From JAUWCL01 sp964599375 (GTDB lineage: Bacteria; Krumholzibacteriota; Krumholzibacteriia; Krumholzibacteriales; Krumholzibacteriaceae): a stretch of DNA of 64,000 nt. The stretch lies in the NCBI GenBank assembly GCA_964599375.1, contig CAZREW010000003.1:62001-126000 (forward strand). The letters run 5' to 3'. Made by a program: the position numbers and the translations under genes. The notes below the pieces were generated by a model. That model was given only the letters and a program-made list of their open reading frames with translations. It was not told where the DNA came from and searched no databases. Of this stretch, positions 55,111 through 63,733 are shown piece by piece; within the stretch, counting starts at the first letter, position 1, and every line of letters begins with the position of its first letter.

Positions 55111-55257
55111 CGGATTACGGTAATCCGAAAAAATTGTTAAATGAGAAAATCGGATATTGAAAAACCAGCACAATTATTGCATCATTCATATTGGTAACGT
55201 AATCGTTCGTATTTTATTTCTTATAAAGTTTGTAAATTTCATTTTAATTGATTACGT
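55111..55257. promoter_or_regulatory. AT-rich control region with GATTACG palindromes between the LPS operon and the XRE-cupin genes
   Basis: The 312-bp divergent gap (55041-55352) holds no gene. It contains a perfect palindrome CGGATTAC-G-GTAATCCG (55111-55127), and ACGTAATC (55197-55204) with GATTACGT (55250-55257) as an 8-bp inverted pair. All share the ATTACG half-site. The intervening DNA is strikingly AT-rich, with a TATAAA at 55222-55227 as a possible -10. These are likely operators for the XRE-cupin regulators and may also control the divergent LPS genes. Confidence 0.55.
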
Positions 55258-55352
55258 ATCGGTCCTGGTATTGTCTTTCGATAAGCGGCGGATGCATGGC
55301 CGGTAGACGCAGGAAGAAATCGATAATACAGACGGAACGGGGGATTTACCTT

Positions 55353-55913
55353 ATGGAGACAAGGAATGAGATCGGTTCCCGCATAAAGCAGTTCCGGCTG
55401 GCCAAGGGTCTGACGCTCAAGGACATAGAGCTGAGGGCCAAGGTCTCGGCCACACATGTCTCTGAGATCGAAAGGGGCATGACTTCGCCTACAGTCGGGG
55501 CGTTGGCCAAGATCGCCCGGGCAATGGGGACGGACGTGGCGTATTTCGTCGAGAAGAGGAATGTCTCGAACGTATCCGTAGTTCGCAGGGACGAACGTAG
55601 GACGATGCAGTTCAAGGACTGGGGCGCGACATATCTATCACTGACCAAGGACCTTCCCCATCCGAGGATCTCCTTTCTAGAGGTCGAGCTTGAGCCGGGC
55701 ATAGCCAGGCCGGAAGAGACGAGCACGCATGACGGCGAGGAGTTCGCGCTGGTGACCAAGGGAGTCATGGAGATCATCATCGGGGACGAAAAATACATCC
55801 TCAAGGAAGGCGACAGCATTCATTACAAATCGAACAAACCTCACGCGATGAGAAACATCGGCGATGCGAGATGTCGCGCCATCTGGGTGACCCTGCCGCC
55901 GTTCAGCCTTTAA
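55353..55913 (+). CDS. XRE-HTH plus cupin transcriptional regulator, copy 1
   Basis: About 186 residues from ATG 55353 (GGGGG 9 bp upstream); an earlier ATG at 55296 is less convincing. N-terminal XRE HTH (~7-62): GLTLKDIELRAKVSATHVSE, IERGMTSPTVGALAKIARAM. C-terminal cupin (~110-180): SFLEVELEPGIARPEET, then HDGEEFALVTKGVMEIIIGD and LKEGDSIHYKSNKPHAMRNI. This PuuR/HipB-cupin design typically senses a small metabolite through the cupin. An almost parallel paralogue follows 21 bp later. Confidence 0.9.
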   Translation: METRNEIGSRIKQFRLAKGLTLKDIELRAKVSATHVSEIERGMTSPTVGALAKIARAMGTDVAYFVEKRNVSNVSVVRRDERRTMQFKDWGATYLSLTKDLPHPRISFLEVELEPGIARPEETSTHDGEEFALVTKGVMEIIIGDEKYILKEGDSIHYKSNKPHAMRNIGDARCRAIWVTLPPFSL

Positions 55914-55934
55914 CCCGGGACATCTGGAGAGAAA

Positions 55935-56504
55935 ATGGATATGATCACGAAGGAAGAGATCGGCAGAAGGATAAAGAAGATAAGGGAGCAGCAGCACTTT
56001 ACGCTCAAGAACGTCGAGGCCAAGGCCGGAATATCTGCCACACATATATCGGAGATAGAGCGCGGCAAGACGTCTCCTACGATAGGTGCCCTGATCCGCA
56101 TCGCTGACGCTCTGGGGAAGGATCCCGCATATTTCATCGAGGACCAGGAGCTCAACGACGTCTCTTTTATCGCGCTCGAGGACCGGGTGAAGAGGAAACT
56201 CACGAACGCCGAGGGGATAGCTGAGGTGCTGACCAATTCGATCCCGAGCGGAAAGATAGACGCGCAGCTGATAACGCTTCCTCCCGGCCGCTCGGATGAG
56301 ATGGCCATGCACGCTCATGAAGCCGACGAGGCGGTCCTGGTCCTTTCGGGGGAGGTCAGGTTCAGAGTAGATGACGGAGAGTACACTCTGAGCGAGGGCG
56401 ACAGTATCTATTATGTCGCCAGCCAATCGCATGGCTACGCGAATGCCTCGGAAAGCAGGGAAGCCCGGATGATCTGGTTTGCCTCAGAACGTGGAGTAGA
56501 TTAA
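55935..56504 (+). CDS. XRE-HTH plus cupin transcriptional regulator, copy 2
   Basis: A 189-residue paralogue of copy 1. HTH: HFTLKNVEAKAGISATHISE, IERGKTSPTIGALIRIADAL; cupin: IDAQLITLPPGRSDEMAMHA, HEADEAVLVLSGEVRFRVDD, LSEGDSIYYVASQSHGYANA. The HTH recognition region SATH(V/I)SEIERG.TSPT(V/I)GAL is nearly the same in both copies, so they probably bind the same or overlapping sites, while the cupin pockets differ and could sense different ligands or form heterodimers. Confidence 0.92.
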   Translation: MDMITKEEIGRRIKKIREQQHFTLKNVEAKAGISATHISEIERGKTSPTIGALIRIADALGKDPAYFIEDQELNDVSFIALEDRVKRKLTNAEGIAEVLTNSIPSGKIDAQLITLPPGRSDEMAMHAHEADEAVLVLSGEVRFRVDDGEYTLSEGDSIYYVASQSHGYANASESREARMIWFASERGVD

Positions 56505-56566
56505 GCGGCAGGGAATTATCCAGATAAGCCCCCTTTCAGGGACGAAACAAATCTAACATCAAGCAT

Positions 56567-56605
56567 TACCGCCGTTTTCACAGGGATCGGCGGTATTATT
56601 ATTAC
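56567..56605 (+). terminator. Probable intrinsic terminator after the XRE-cupin pair
   Basis: TACCGCCG (56567-56574) and CGGCGGTA (56588-56595) form a perfect 8-bp stem with a 13-nt loop, followed by TTATTATTAC. The T-tract is interrupted, so strength is moderate. Confidence 0.55.
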
Positions 56606-56614
56606 TGATTTTCG

Positions 56615-56644
56615 TTGACACCGCATTTTGCGTGAAACTATAGT
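56615..56644 (+). promoter_or_regulatory. Sigma-70 promoter of the DUF1844 gene
   Basis: TTGACA (56615-56620), an 18-bp spacer and TATAGT (56639-56644), followed by AAGGAGGG (56655-56662) and the TTG start at 56670. The leader would be only about 20 nt. Confidence 0.65.
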
Positions 56645-56669
56645 CAAGTCCTGCAAGGAGGGAACGATA

Positions 56670-57059
56670 TTGGATAAAAACAGCAGTGACACCGACAAAG
56701 CCAGGGAGACCTTTCTGTTTCAACACCTCGTCGTGATGTTTCAGGCCCTTGCACTTCAGCAGATGGGAAAGCTCACCAGCCCCATAACGGGTAAAGTGGA
56801 AAGAGATTTGCATCAGGCGAAGATTACAGTCGATATGCTGGGGATGATCCAGAAAAAGACCGAAGGAAACCTCGATGAAAACGAGAAGAGGATCCTCGAT
56901 ACGGTAATGATGGAGCTCCAGATGAATTATATTGATGAGACCGCCAGAGCGGATGGCGAGGAGAAAGAAGACGGGGTGGCGGAAAAGGAGAAGGAAAACA
57001 AGGTCGAGGAGGATCCTCAAGCGGGCGGGGAGGAAGAAGAGCCGACCGTCGATGCCTGA
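56670..57059 (+). CDS. DUF1844 family protein
   Basis: The start is TTG 56670, with AAGGAGGG 7 bp upstream and a promoter directly before it; 129 residues. The DUF1844 core is clear: FLFQHLVVMFQALALQQMGK, ITGKVERDLHQAKITVDMLG and NLDENEKRILDTVMMELQMN. The family is small, helical and of unknown function, widespread in Deltaproteobacteria, Planctomycetes and FCB-type lineages. The last ~40 residues are a Glu/Lys-rich tail. The OmpA gene follows 36 bp later and may be co-transcribed. Confidence 0.9.
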   Translation: MDKNSSDTDKARETFLFQHLVVMFQALALQQMGKLTSPITGKVERDLHQAKITVDMLGMIQKKTEGNLDENEKRILDTVMMELQMNYIDETARADGEEKEDGVAEKEKENKVEEDPQAGGEEEEPTVDA

Positions 57060-57095
57060 ACCGCCCCGGGATCCAACGATGAGCCGAGGAGGTAT

Positions 57096-58985
57096 ATGAT
57101 GAGAACGTATGCGCGAGTAGTAGTTGCATCCGTGATTCTCGCAGTACTGATGTCAGCAGGCGCCGCCGCCCAGGTCTCATGGGACGGGACCGCCGGATTG
57201 CTCCGGGTCTATGACGCTGGCACGATAGGTAAGGGGAAGCTGGTATTTTCGATGGGCTCGTCGTATATGCGATGGCCCGACGAGGTTCTGCTGGATTGCC
57301 CCGGAAGCTACTACAACAGAGCTGGGGGCGTAGATCCGAAGACCGTAACATATAATTTCTTCACATCAAGGGCGGGCCTTACTCTCGGCCTGAGCGATAA
57401 TGTCGAGATAGCGGCGAACCTAGATATCCGGAACTGGATAATGCAGGTCCCGGACGCGTTCAAGACGGACGACTTCGATAACTTCTATCGAGGCGGGCTG
57501 GGCGACACTTGGCTTCTGCTGAAGCTCGCCCCCCCGATACCGACGAAGTACTTCAAGCTCGGTATCCTCGGTACGGCGAGTTTCCCCACAGGCAACAAGG
57601 AGAGGAAGCTGACGACAGATGCGATCGATTTCCGTCTCGACGGCCTCTTCTCATTCGATCTTACTCATACGGATGCTTTCGTGCCGACGAAACTCCACTT
57701 CAACGTGGGGTACGTCTTCAACAGGAACGAGGAGTCCGGTTACGGGATAACGAACACTAACAATCCTGACCTGAGCGGATTCTACCCTCCTGCCTATCCT
57801 CCGACGCCGGAGGGAGAGAGCGACAGCTTCAACGATCTGTTCAAGTTCGGTACAGGCATCGAGTTCATACTCGAGCGCACAAAGCTGTTTGTCGAGTTCC
57901 GGCTGGATCAGTTCATAAATTACTCGGGTGAGACCGATTCCTGCTTCATAAGGAACGGCAACAAGAACATGTACACCCTTACGCCCGGACTCTCGGTAGA
58001 GTCGAAGAACGGTGTAAGCCTCCTTCTGGGATTCGACATCAATCTCAATTCACAGGACAACCAGTCGCTCATGAATCCTCCCGACTGGATGGCATATCTG
58101 GCGCTCAGATTCGGCGGATACGTGATGCCACAGGACGCCGACAAGGACGGGATCGAGGACAAGGTCGACAAGTGCCCCGCGGAGCCTGAGGATTTCGACG
58201 GATACGAGGATGAGGACGGATGCCCCGATCTCGATAACGACGGCGACGGTATCCAGGATACGGCGGACCAGTGCCCCGATCTTGCCGAGGATTTCGATGG
58301 GTTCCAGGACGAAGACGGCTGTCCCGATCTCGATAACGACGGAGACGGAATAGCAGATGTCGACGACAGGTGTCCCAACGAGCCTGAAGACTTCGACGGG
58401 TTCGAAGACAGCGACGGCTGTCCGGATGTCCTCCAGGATTCGGATGGGGACGGGATCCCCGATGACACGGACAAGTGCCCGCTGAAGCCTGAGGACATAG
58501 ACGGGTTCCAGGACGACGATGGCTGTCCTGACCTGGACAACGATCTGGACGGGATACTCGACACAGAGGACCAGTGCCCGAATGAGCCCGAGACCTTCAA
58601 CGGGTACATGGACGAGGATGGCTGTCCGGACGAGAGACCGATCGAGCAGAAGTTTATCCTCCGCGGAATCAACTTCGAGAGCGGTTCTGCGGCCCTGACG
58701 CCAGACAGCTACTCGGTGCTCGATCAGGTGGTCAAATCGCTCATGGCTTATCCCGAGGTCAAGGTGGAGATACGCGGCTATACCGACAGCGTCGGCAGCT
58801 GGGAATTCAACCTCGGTCTCTCTCAGCGCAGAGCAGACTCGGTGAAGAAATACCTGGTCAACTCCGGTATCCAGGGCGACAGGATCCTGGCGAAGGGGTA
58901 CGGTGAGGCCGATCCGATCTCATCGAACACGACCGCCGGTGGAAGGGCGGAGAACCGAAGGATCGAGTTCCACCGCATGAACTGA
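57096..58985 (+). CDS. OmpA-family outer-membrane protein with thrombospondin type-3 repeats
   Basis: A 629-residue protein (ATG ATG at 57096/57099, GAGGAGGT upstream). Signal peptide ~1-25; N-terminal barrel ~30-345 (GKGKLVFSMGSSYMRWPDEV, LLGFDINLNS); TSP type-3 repeats ~347-513; OmpA C-terminal domain ~520-629 with the peptidoglycan-binding pattern GYTDSVGSWEFNLGLSQRRA and GYGEADPISSN. TSP3 loops bind Ca2+ and act as a rigid periplasmic spacer between barrel and peptidoglycan-binding domain in known OmpA-TSP3 proteins. It probably serves as a major structural porin. A strong terminator follows. Confidence 0.94.
   Translation: MMRTYARVVVASVILAVLMSAGAAAQVSWDGTAGLLRVYDAGTIGKGKLVFSMGSSYMRWPDEVLLDCPGSYYNRAGGVDPKTVTYNFFTSRAGLTLGLSDNVEIAANLDIRNWIMQVPDAFKTDDFDNFYRGGLGDTWLLLKLAPPIPTKYFKLGILGTASFPTGNKERKLTTDAIDFRLDGLFSFDLTHTDAFVPTKLHFNVGYVFNRNEESGYGITNTNNPDLSGFYPPAYPPTPEGESDSFNDLFKFGTGIEFILERTKLFVEFRLDQFINYSGETDSCFIRNGNKNMYTLTPGLSVESKNGVSLLLGFDINLNSQDNQSLMNPPDWMAYLALRFGGYVMPQDADKDGIEDKVDKCPAEPEDFDGYEDEDGCPDLDNDGDGIQDTADQCPDLAEDFDGFQDEDGCPDLDNDGDGIADVDDRCPNEPEDFDGFEDSDGCPDVLQDSDGDGIPDDTDKCPLKPEDIDGFQDDDGCPDLDNDLDGILDTEDQCPNEPETFNGYMDEDGCPDERPIEQKFILRGINFESGSAALTPDSYSVLDQVVKSLMAYPEVKVEIRGYTDSVGSWEFNLGLSQRRADSVKKYLVNSGIQGDRILAKGYGEADPISSNTTAGGRAENRRIEFHRMN
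58135..58640 (+). repeat. Five calcium-binding TSP type-3 repeats
   Basis: Within the OmpA-type gene, units of about 33-36 residues repeat the pattern D.D.DGI.D..D.CP..PEDFDG(F/Y).D.DGCPD. The DNA core CCCGATCTCGATAACGACGG appears almost unchanged near 58225 and 58324, indicating fairly recent duplication of some units. Confidence 0.88.
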
Positions 58986-59006
58986 CCGGAAGGACCCCGG
59001 AATAAA

Positions 59007-59044
59007 AATAGGGGCCGCGGGGTAAAAGCTCTGCGGCCCCTATT
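59007..59044. terminator. Bidirectional intrinsic terminator between ompA-type gene and mazG
   Basis: AATAGGGGCCGC (59007-59018) and GCGGCCCCTATT (59033-59044) are perfect 12-bp arms with a 14-nt loop. An A-rich run precedes and TAATTA follows, so it can end transcripts from both converging genes. Confidence 0.85.
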
Positions 59045-59066
59045 AATTAGGCTGAACGGATAAGGC

Positions 59067-59873
59067 CTATTCGGATTCCTTGCTCTCCTGCCAGAGAGCC
59101 TCCATCTCTTCAAGGCTCATAGAGCTGAGGGTCACACCCAGGGCGGATGCCTTCGATTCCATCTTCCCGAACCTCCGCATGAACTTGTCAGACGTCCTTT
59201 CCAGCGAACTCTCGCAATCAACATTTAGCGTCCGGGCGAGATTGACGACAGTGAAGAACAGGTCGCCTATCTCCTCGCGCACGTGGACTCGATCTCCGCT
59301 ACCGGCTGCCGCCTTCAGTTCGCCTATCTCCTCGTGCATCTTTTCGATTACGCCTTCATACCCCGGCCAGTCGAATCCGGCTGCGGCCGCCTTTTTCTGC
59401 AGCGCGAACGCTCTGCGCAGTGGAGGCAGGTCCGCGGGTACGTCAGAGAGAAGCCCTCCTTCGTCCGGCCTTCTCTTTTCAGCCCTCTTTATCCTCTCCC
59501 ATTCGGCAAGGCTTTCTTTCTCGTTTTCCGCGCTCGTATCGCCGAATACGTGAGGGTGGCGCCTGACTATCTTTTCATGTGCTCTTGCGGTGATAGCCGA
59601 CAGGCTGGACTCTTTTTTCTCCAGCATCAGTTCGTGAATGAAAACGATGAGGAAGATGACATCGCCCAGCTCCTCCTCGAGGTGGTCCGAGTCTCCCGTT
59701 TTTTCGGCGTGCAGGAGCTCGTATGCCTCGTCTACGAGAAACGAGATCATCTCGTCGAGGGTACGCTCCCTGTCCCACGGGCAGCCCTCCGGGCCCCTCA
59801 GGTCTCGAAGGGTCTTCCTCAGCGAGGCGATCTCGGCCGAAAACAGGCTGTCATTGACGATATCATCCTTCAT
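59067..59873 (-). CDS. mazG: Nucleoside triphosphate pyrophosphohydrolase MazG
   Basis: A 268-residue tandem-domain MazG of standard length. First domain: LRGPEGCPWDRERTLDEMIS and EEAYE-type helix DEAYELLHAEK with HLEEELGDVIFLIVF. Second domain: AGFDWPGYEGVIEKMHEEIG and REEIGDLFFTVVNLAR. The acidic (E/D)ExxE and ExxD residues that bind Mg2+ are present in both. It hydrolyses (d)NTPs to NMPs plus pyrophosphate, a housekeeping function that removes abnormal nucleotides. Divergent from uvrA. Confidence 0.94.
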   Translation of the reverse strand: MKDDIVNDSLFSAEIASLRKTLRDLRGPEGCPWDRERTLDEMISFLVDEAYELLHAEKTGDSDHLEEELGDVIFLIVFIHELMLEKKESSLSAITARAHEKIVRRHPHVFGDTSAENEKESLAEWERIKRAEKRRPDEGGLLSDVPADLPPLRRAFALQKKAAAAGFDWPGYEGVIEKMHEEIGELKAAAGSGDRVHVREEIGDLFFTVVNLARTLNVDCESSLERTSDKFMRRFGKMESKASALGVTLSSMSLEEMEALWQESKESE

Positions 59874-59895
59874 GGTTGAAGAATAATATCCGATA

Positions 59896-59924
59896 TTGAA
59901 CGGCGGTGCAATTCCTGATAAAGT
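59896..59924 (+). promoter_or_regulatory. Possible uvrA promoter
   Basis: TTGAAC (59896-59901), a 17-bp spacer and TAAAGT (59919-59924), in the 92-bp divergent mazG-uvrA gap. No LexA-like SOS box was recognised. Confidence 0.35.
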
Positions 59925-59965
59925 AAGAGATTGCTTTTAATGGCCCGTTCAGGAAGGCGGCCCTG

Positions 59966-62749
59966 ATGCGCAGACTCATCATACGAGGCGCGAGAGAACA
60001 CAACCTGAAGGATATCGATCTGGAGCTTCCGCACAGGCAGGTCATCGCCGTCACCGGCGTCTCCGGGTCGGGAAAATCCTCGCTCGCGTTCGACACGATA
60101 TTCGCCGAAGGCCAGAGAAGGTACATAGAGTCTCTTTCCACCTACGCCAGGCAGTTCATAGAAAAACTCGGAAGGCCTGATCTGGACACGATAGAGGGCA
60201 TAAGCCCAACGATCGCAATCAGGCAGAAGAACACCGTGACCAGCGCCAGATCGACCGTCGGCACCGCGACGGAGATATACGACTACCTGCGGCTCCTATA
60301 CGCGAGGGCCGGCAGGATCCACTGTCCGGACTGCGGCGTGGAGGTGAAGTCGTGGACGCCGACCGACGTTGCGGACGAGACCGTAAGGCTTTTCGAAGGA
60401 AGACGGATCTATCTGCTTATTCCCGGTGGGGGTGTGGGCGGCGATGATTGGGAGGCGAGGAAGAGCTATCTGCTGGCCCGCGGCTATACAAGGGTATTCG
60501 CCGGAGGCGAGACAGCCAGGGTAGAGGAGTTCGATCCTGAAAGAGCCGATACGGCACGCGTCGATATCCTGATTGACAGGTTGAAGGCCGACGTATCGAC
60601 CAGGACCAGGATAGCCGAAGCCGTCGAGACGGCTTACAGCGAGCACGAGGGTATAGTAGATATAATCGAGCCTGAAAGCGGGGAAAGGATCCGCTTCAGC
60701 GCCGCTCCTTCCTGCCGCGGCTGCGGCCGTGTGTTCACCCAGCCCACTCCTTTTCTCTTTTCGTTCAACAGCCCTTATGGCGCATGTCCGGATTGCAAGG
60801 GGTTCGGGGACCGGATGGAGTTTGATGAGGAGATGATCGTCCCCGAAGGCGGAAGGACGCTGAAGGAGAAAGCGATCGATCCATGGGCGAGGGAGAGGTT
60901 CGAGTACTTCCACCTGAAGATGCTCGGGTTCTGCAGAAAGAACGGTATACCGGTGGATGTTCCCTGGAACGACCTGCCTGAAGAGACGAGGCATCTTCTG
61001 CTCGAGGGCACGGACGGATACATCGGAGTGATACCCTTTCTTGAGAGAATGAAGGAGAAGAGTTACAAGAAGGGTCACAGGTTCTTTACGCGCAGGTACA
61101 TGGGTTACACGACCTGCCGCTCATGCCATGGTTCGCGGCTCAGGCCCGAGGCGCGTTTCGTCCTGGTGGGAGGAAGGTCGATCAGCGATCTGGCCGCGAT
61201 GCCTCCGGCGGAGATAGTGGATGTTCTCGGGAACGCGGGATTCACGAAGAGAGAGGCAGAGATCGCGAGAGATATCCTCACGGAGCTGAGATCGAGGTTG
61301 GGATTCCTCTCGGACGTCGGTCTCGGATACCTGACTCTAGACAGGCTGACCCGGACTCTTTCGGGTGGTGAGGCGCAGAGGATCAATCTGGCGAACTCGC
61401 TGGGGGCGAATCTCGTCGACACTCTTTATGTGTTGGATGAGCCGTCAGTCGGGCTTCATGCCGCGGACAACAGCAGGCTGATCGAGGTGATGCGCAGGCT
61501 CAGGGACCTCGGCAACACGGTCATGGTCGTAGAGCACGACCCCGAAATAATAAGGGCCGCCGACCATCTGCTCGACCTCGGACCAGGCCCGGGACGGGAC
61601 GGGGGACGCGTTCTCTATAATGGTCCGGTTTCGGAAGCATACGGGAGACCCGTTCTCACCCCGGAAGGCGAATCCGCCACGCTCAATTGGGTATTCGGAA
61701 AAGGCGGGCGCCCGGAGATCAAGGCCAGGGCAAGGGAAAAGACGGGGTCGATCGTCCTCTCGGGCGTTTCCGAGCACAACATGAAGGGCGAGGACGTCAC
61801 TTTTCCACTCGGTAATCTCGTAGTCGTAACCGGCGTGTCCGGGTCAGGGAAGAGCACACTGGTGGTCGATGTGCTTTACAGGCTCCTTGGAAAAAAGCGT
61901 GGAACCGCGGCATATCCAGGCATCTCCGGGTGGAGGCTGGAAGGGAAGATAGACAACGTCCTTCTCATCGACCAGTCGCCGATAGGCGCGACCCCGAGAT
62001 CGAACCCGGTCACATACATCAAGGGATTTTCCTATATACGTGAACTGTTCGCGTCGCAGCGGAAATCTCTGATCAGGGGATATAAGGCAGGAAGGTTCAG
62101 CTTCAATACATCCGGCGGCAGGTGCCCCCGCTGTGACGGGATGGGGTACAGGCGCGTTGAGATGCATTTCATGGCGGACGTGTTCGTGCCGTGCGAGGAA
62201 TGCGAGGGAAAGAGGTACAACCGCGAGACGCTCGAGATCGAGTACCGCGGCAGATCGATATCCGATGTACTCGAGATGACTGTCGACGAGGCGATACTCT
62301 TCTTTGACGAGGTGCCGATGCTGGGCGAGAAGCTCTGGGTCCTCTCCAGGACCGGCCTCGGTTACCTGCGCCTCGGACAGCCGTCGAACACCCTCTCGGG
62401 CGGAGAGGCCCAGAGGATAAAGATAGCGCGCGAGCTGGCTGAATCGGGCGGGCGGAGCAACCTCTATATCATGGACGAGCCCACAACCGGCCTTCACGTG
62501 AGCGACGTGGACAGGCTTCTTTCCATACTCGACGATCTTGTCGACGCGGGGCATTCCGTTATAACCATCGAGCACAATATGGACGTGATAGCCAGAGCCG
62601 ACCATGTCATCGACCTCGGTCCGGGCGGCGGCGACCAGGGCGGGCGAGTTATCGCTTGTGGCGGCCCGCGCGCAATCGTAAAATCGAAGAGGTCGATAAC
62701 GGGCAGATATCTGGGAGAATACATCTCGAAGTACGGACGGGAGGCATAG
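59966..62749 (+). CDS. uvrA: UvrABC excinuclease subunit A
   Basis: A 927-residue UvrA, complete. Two ABC ATPase modules: Walker A GVSGSGKSSLAFDT and GVSGSGKSTLVVDV, signatures LSGGEAQRINLA and LSGGEAQRIKIA, Walker B VLDEPSVGLHAAD and IMDEPTTGLHVSD. Zinc-finger cysteines are seen in SCRGCGRVF...CPDCKGFG and RCPRCDGMG...CEECEGKRYN. An extra CPDCG pair sits near residue 116. It recognises DNA lesions with UvrB in nucleotide excision repair. AGGAAGGCGG supplies the Shine-Dalgarno; galE begins directly after its stop. Confidence 0.98.
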   Translation: MRRLIIRGAREHNLKDIDLELPHRQVIAVTGVSGSGKSSLAFDTIFAEGQRRYIESLSTYARQFIEKLGRPDLDTIEGISPTIAIRQKNTVTSARSTVGTATEIYDYLRLLYARAGRIHCPDCGVEVKSWTPTDVADETVRLFEGRRIYLLIPGGGVGGDDWEARKSYLLARGYTRVFAGGETARVEEFDPERADTARVDILIDRLKADVSTRTRIAEAVETAYSEHEGIVDIIEPESGERIRFSAAPSCRGCGRVFTQPTPFLFSFNSPYGACPDCKGFGDRMEFDEEMIVPEGGRTLKEKAIDPWARERFEYFHLKMLGFCRKNGIPVDVPWNDLPEETRHLLLEGTDGYIGVIPFLERMKEKSYKKGHRFFTRRYMGYTTCRSCHGSRLRPEARFVLVGGRSISDLAAMPPAEIVDVLGNAGFTKREAEIARDILTELRSRLGFLSDVGLGYLTLDRLTRTLSGGEAQRINLANSLGANLVDTLYVLDEPSVGLHAADNSRLIEVMRRLRDLGNTVMVVEHDPEIIRAADHLLDLGPGPGRDGGRVLYNGPVSEAYGRPVLTPEGESATLNWVFGKGGRPEIKARAREKTGSIVLSGVSEHNMKGEDVTFPLGNLVVVTGVSGSGKSTLVVDVLYRLLGKKRGTAAYPGISGWRLEGKIDNVLLIDQSPIGATPRSNPVTYIKGFSYIRELFASQRKSLIRGYKAGRFSFNTSGGRCPRCDGMGYRRVEMHFMADVFVPCEECEGKRYNRETLEIEYRGRSISDVLEMTVDEAILFFDEVPMLGEKLWVLSRTGLGYLRLGQPSNTLSGGEAQRIKIARELAESGGRSNLYIMDEPTTGLHVSDVDRLLSILDDLVDAGHSVITIEHNMDVIARADHVIDLGPGGGDQGGRVIACGGPRAIVKSKRSITGRYLGEYISKYGREA

Positions 62750-63733
62750 ATGAAGATCCTCGTAACAGGCGGAGCGGGGTATATCGGTAGTATCGTGACC
62801 GAGTTCCTGATCGGTTCGGGCCACGAGGCCGTCATCATCGACAACCTGTCGACCGGCCACAGGGAGGCCGTCCATCCCGGGGCGGTGTTCCGTGAAGGCG
62901 ATCTTCTCGACACCGGCCTCGTCGAGGAGGTGCTTGCCGGCGGCGTCGATGCCGTCTGCCATTTCGCCGCGTTCTCCCAGGTCGGCGAGTCAATGGCCGA
63001 TCCTCTCAAGTATTACACGAACAATGTCACAGGCGCGATCTCTCTTCTAGGCGCGATGAAAAAGGCCGGCACGCGGCATCTTCTCTTCTCTTCGACAGCG
63101 GCCGTCTACGGCGAGCCGGACGCAGTACCGATCACCGAGGAGTCCGCCCTGATGCCGGTCAACGCCTACGGAAACACAAAACTCGCCATCGAGAGGATGC
63201 TGCTGGACTGCGCGGGAGCCTGGGGGCTGAAGGCCCTGTCGCTGAGGTATTTCAACGCTGCCGGCGCTTCCAGAGACCACGGCGAAGACCATCGTCCCGA
63301 GACCCATCTCATCCCTCTTGTTCTCGACGCGGCGATGGGAAGGCGGGGTGAACTGGTCGTCTATGGCGACGACTATCCCACCGGGGACGGGACATGCATA
63401 CGGGATTACATACACGTCAAGGACCTGGCCACTGCCCACGTGCTCGGGCTGGAGAGGCTTGTCGATGGATACTCCGGGGCCCTGAACCTGGGAAACGGGA
63501 CCGGCTTCTCCGTACTCGAAGTGATAGAGGCCGCCTCTAAGGTCACGGGGCTGGAGGTCCCTTACACTATAGGCGGCCGCAGGACGGGCGACCCGGCGGT
63601 GCTGGTCGCCTCATCAGCCAGGGCTGAAGAAGTGCTCGGATGGCGCAGGGACTTCCCCGCCGTCGAAGATATCATCGCTGATGCCTGGGAATGGAGAAAA
63701 TCATTCCCCGAGGGATATTCAGGCTCTTCATAA
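62750..63733 (+). CDS. galE: UDP-glucose 4-epimerase
   Basis: A 327-residue extended SDR. NAD-binding GGAGYIGS, LFSSTAAVYGEPDAVPITE with the catalytic Ser/Thr region, Y140xxxK144 in AYGNTK, RYFNAAGASRDHGEDH, GDDYPTGDGTCIRDYIHVKD and GGRRTGDPAVLVASS all match GalE. It interconverts UDP-glucose and UDP-galactose for envelope glycans. Its ATG follows the uvrA TAG with no gap, an unusual pairing of repair and sugar genes that is probably positional. Confidence 0.95.
   Translation: MKILVTGGAGYIGSIVTEFLIGSGHEAVIIDNLSTGHREAVHPGAVFREGDLLDTGLVEEVLAGGVDAVCHFAAFSQVGESMADPLKYYTNNVTGAISLLGAMKKAGTRHLLFSSTAAVYGEPDAVPITEESALMPVNAYGNTKLAIERMLLDCAGAWGLKALSLRYFNAAGASRDHGEDHRPETHLIPLVLDAAMGRRGELVVYGDDYPTGDGTCIRDYIHVKDLATAHVLGLERLVDGYSGALNLGNGTGFSVLEVIEAASKVTGLEVPYTIGGRRTGDPAVLVASSARAEEVLGWRRDFPAVEDIIADAWEWRKSFPEGYSGSS

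Noticed and set aside
58135..58640. Regular DNA repeats resembling a CRISPR array
   Set aside because: The repeats are in frame, encode TSP type-3 calcium loops, and lack conserved-length unique spacers.
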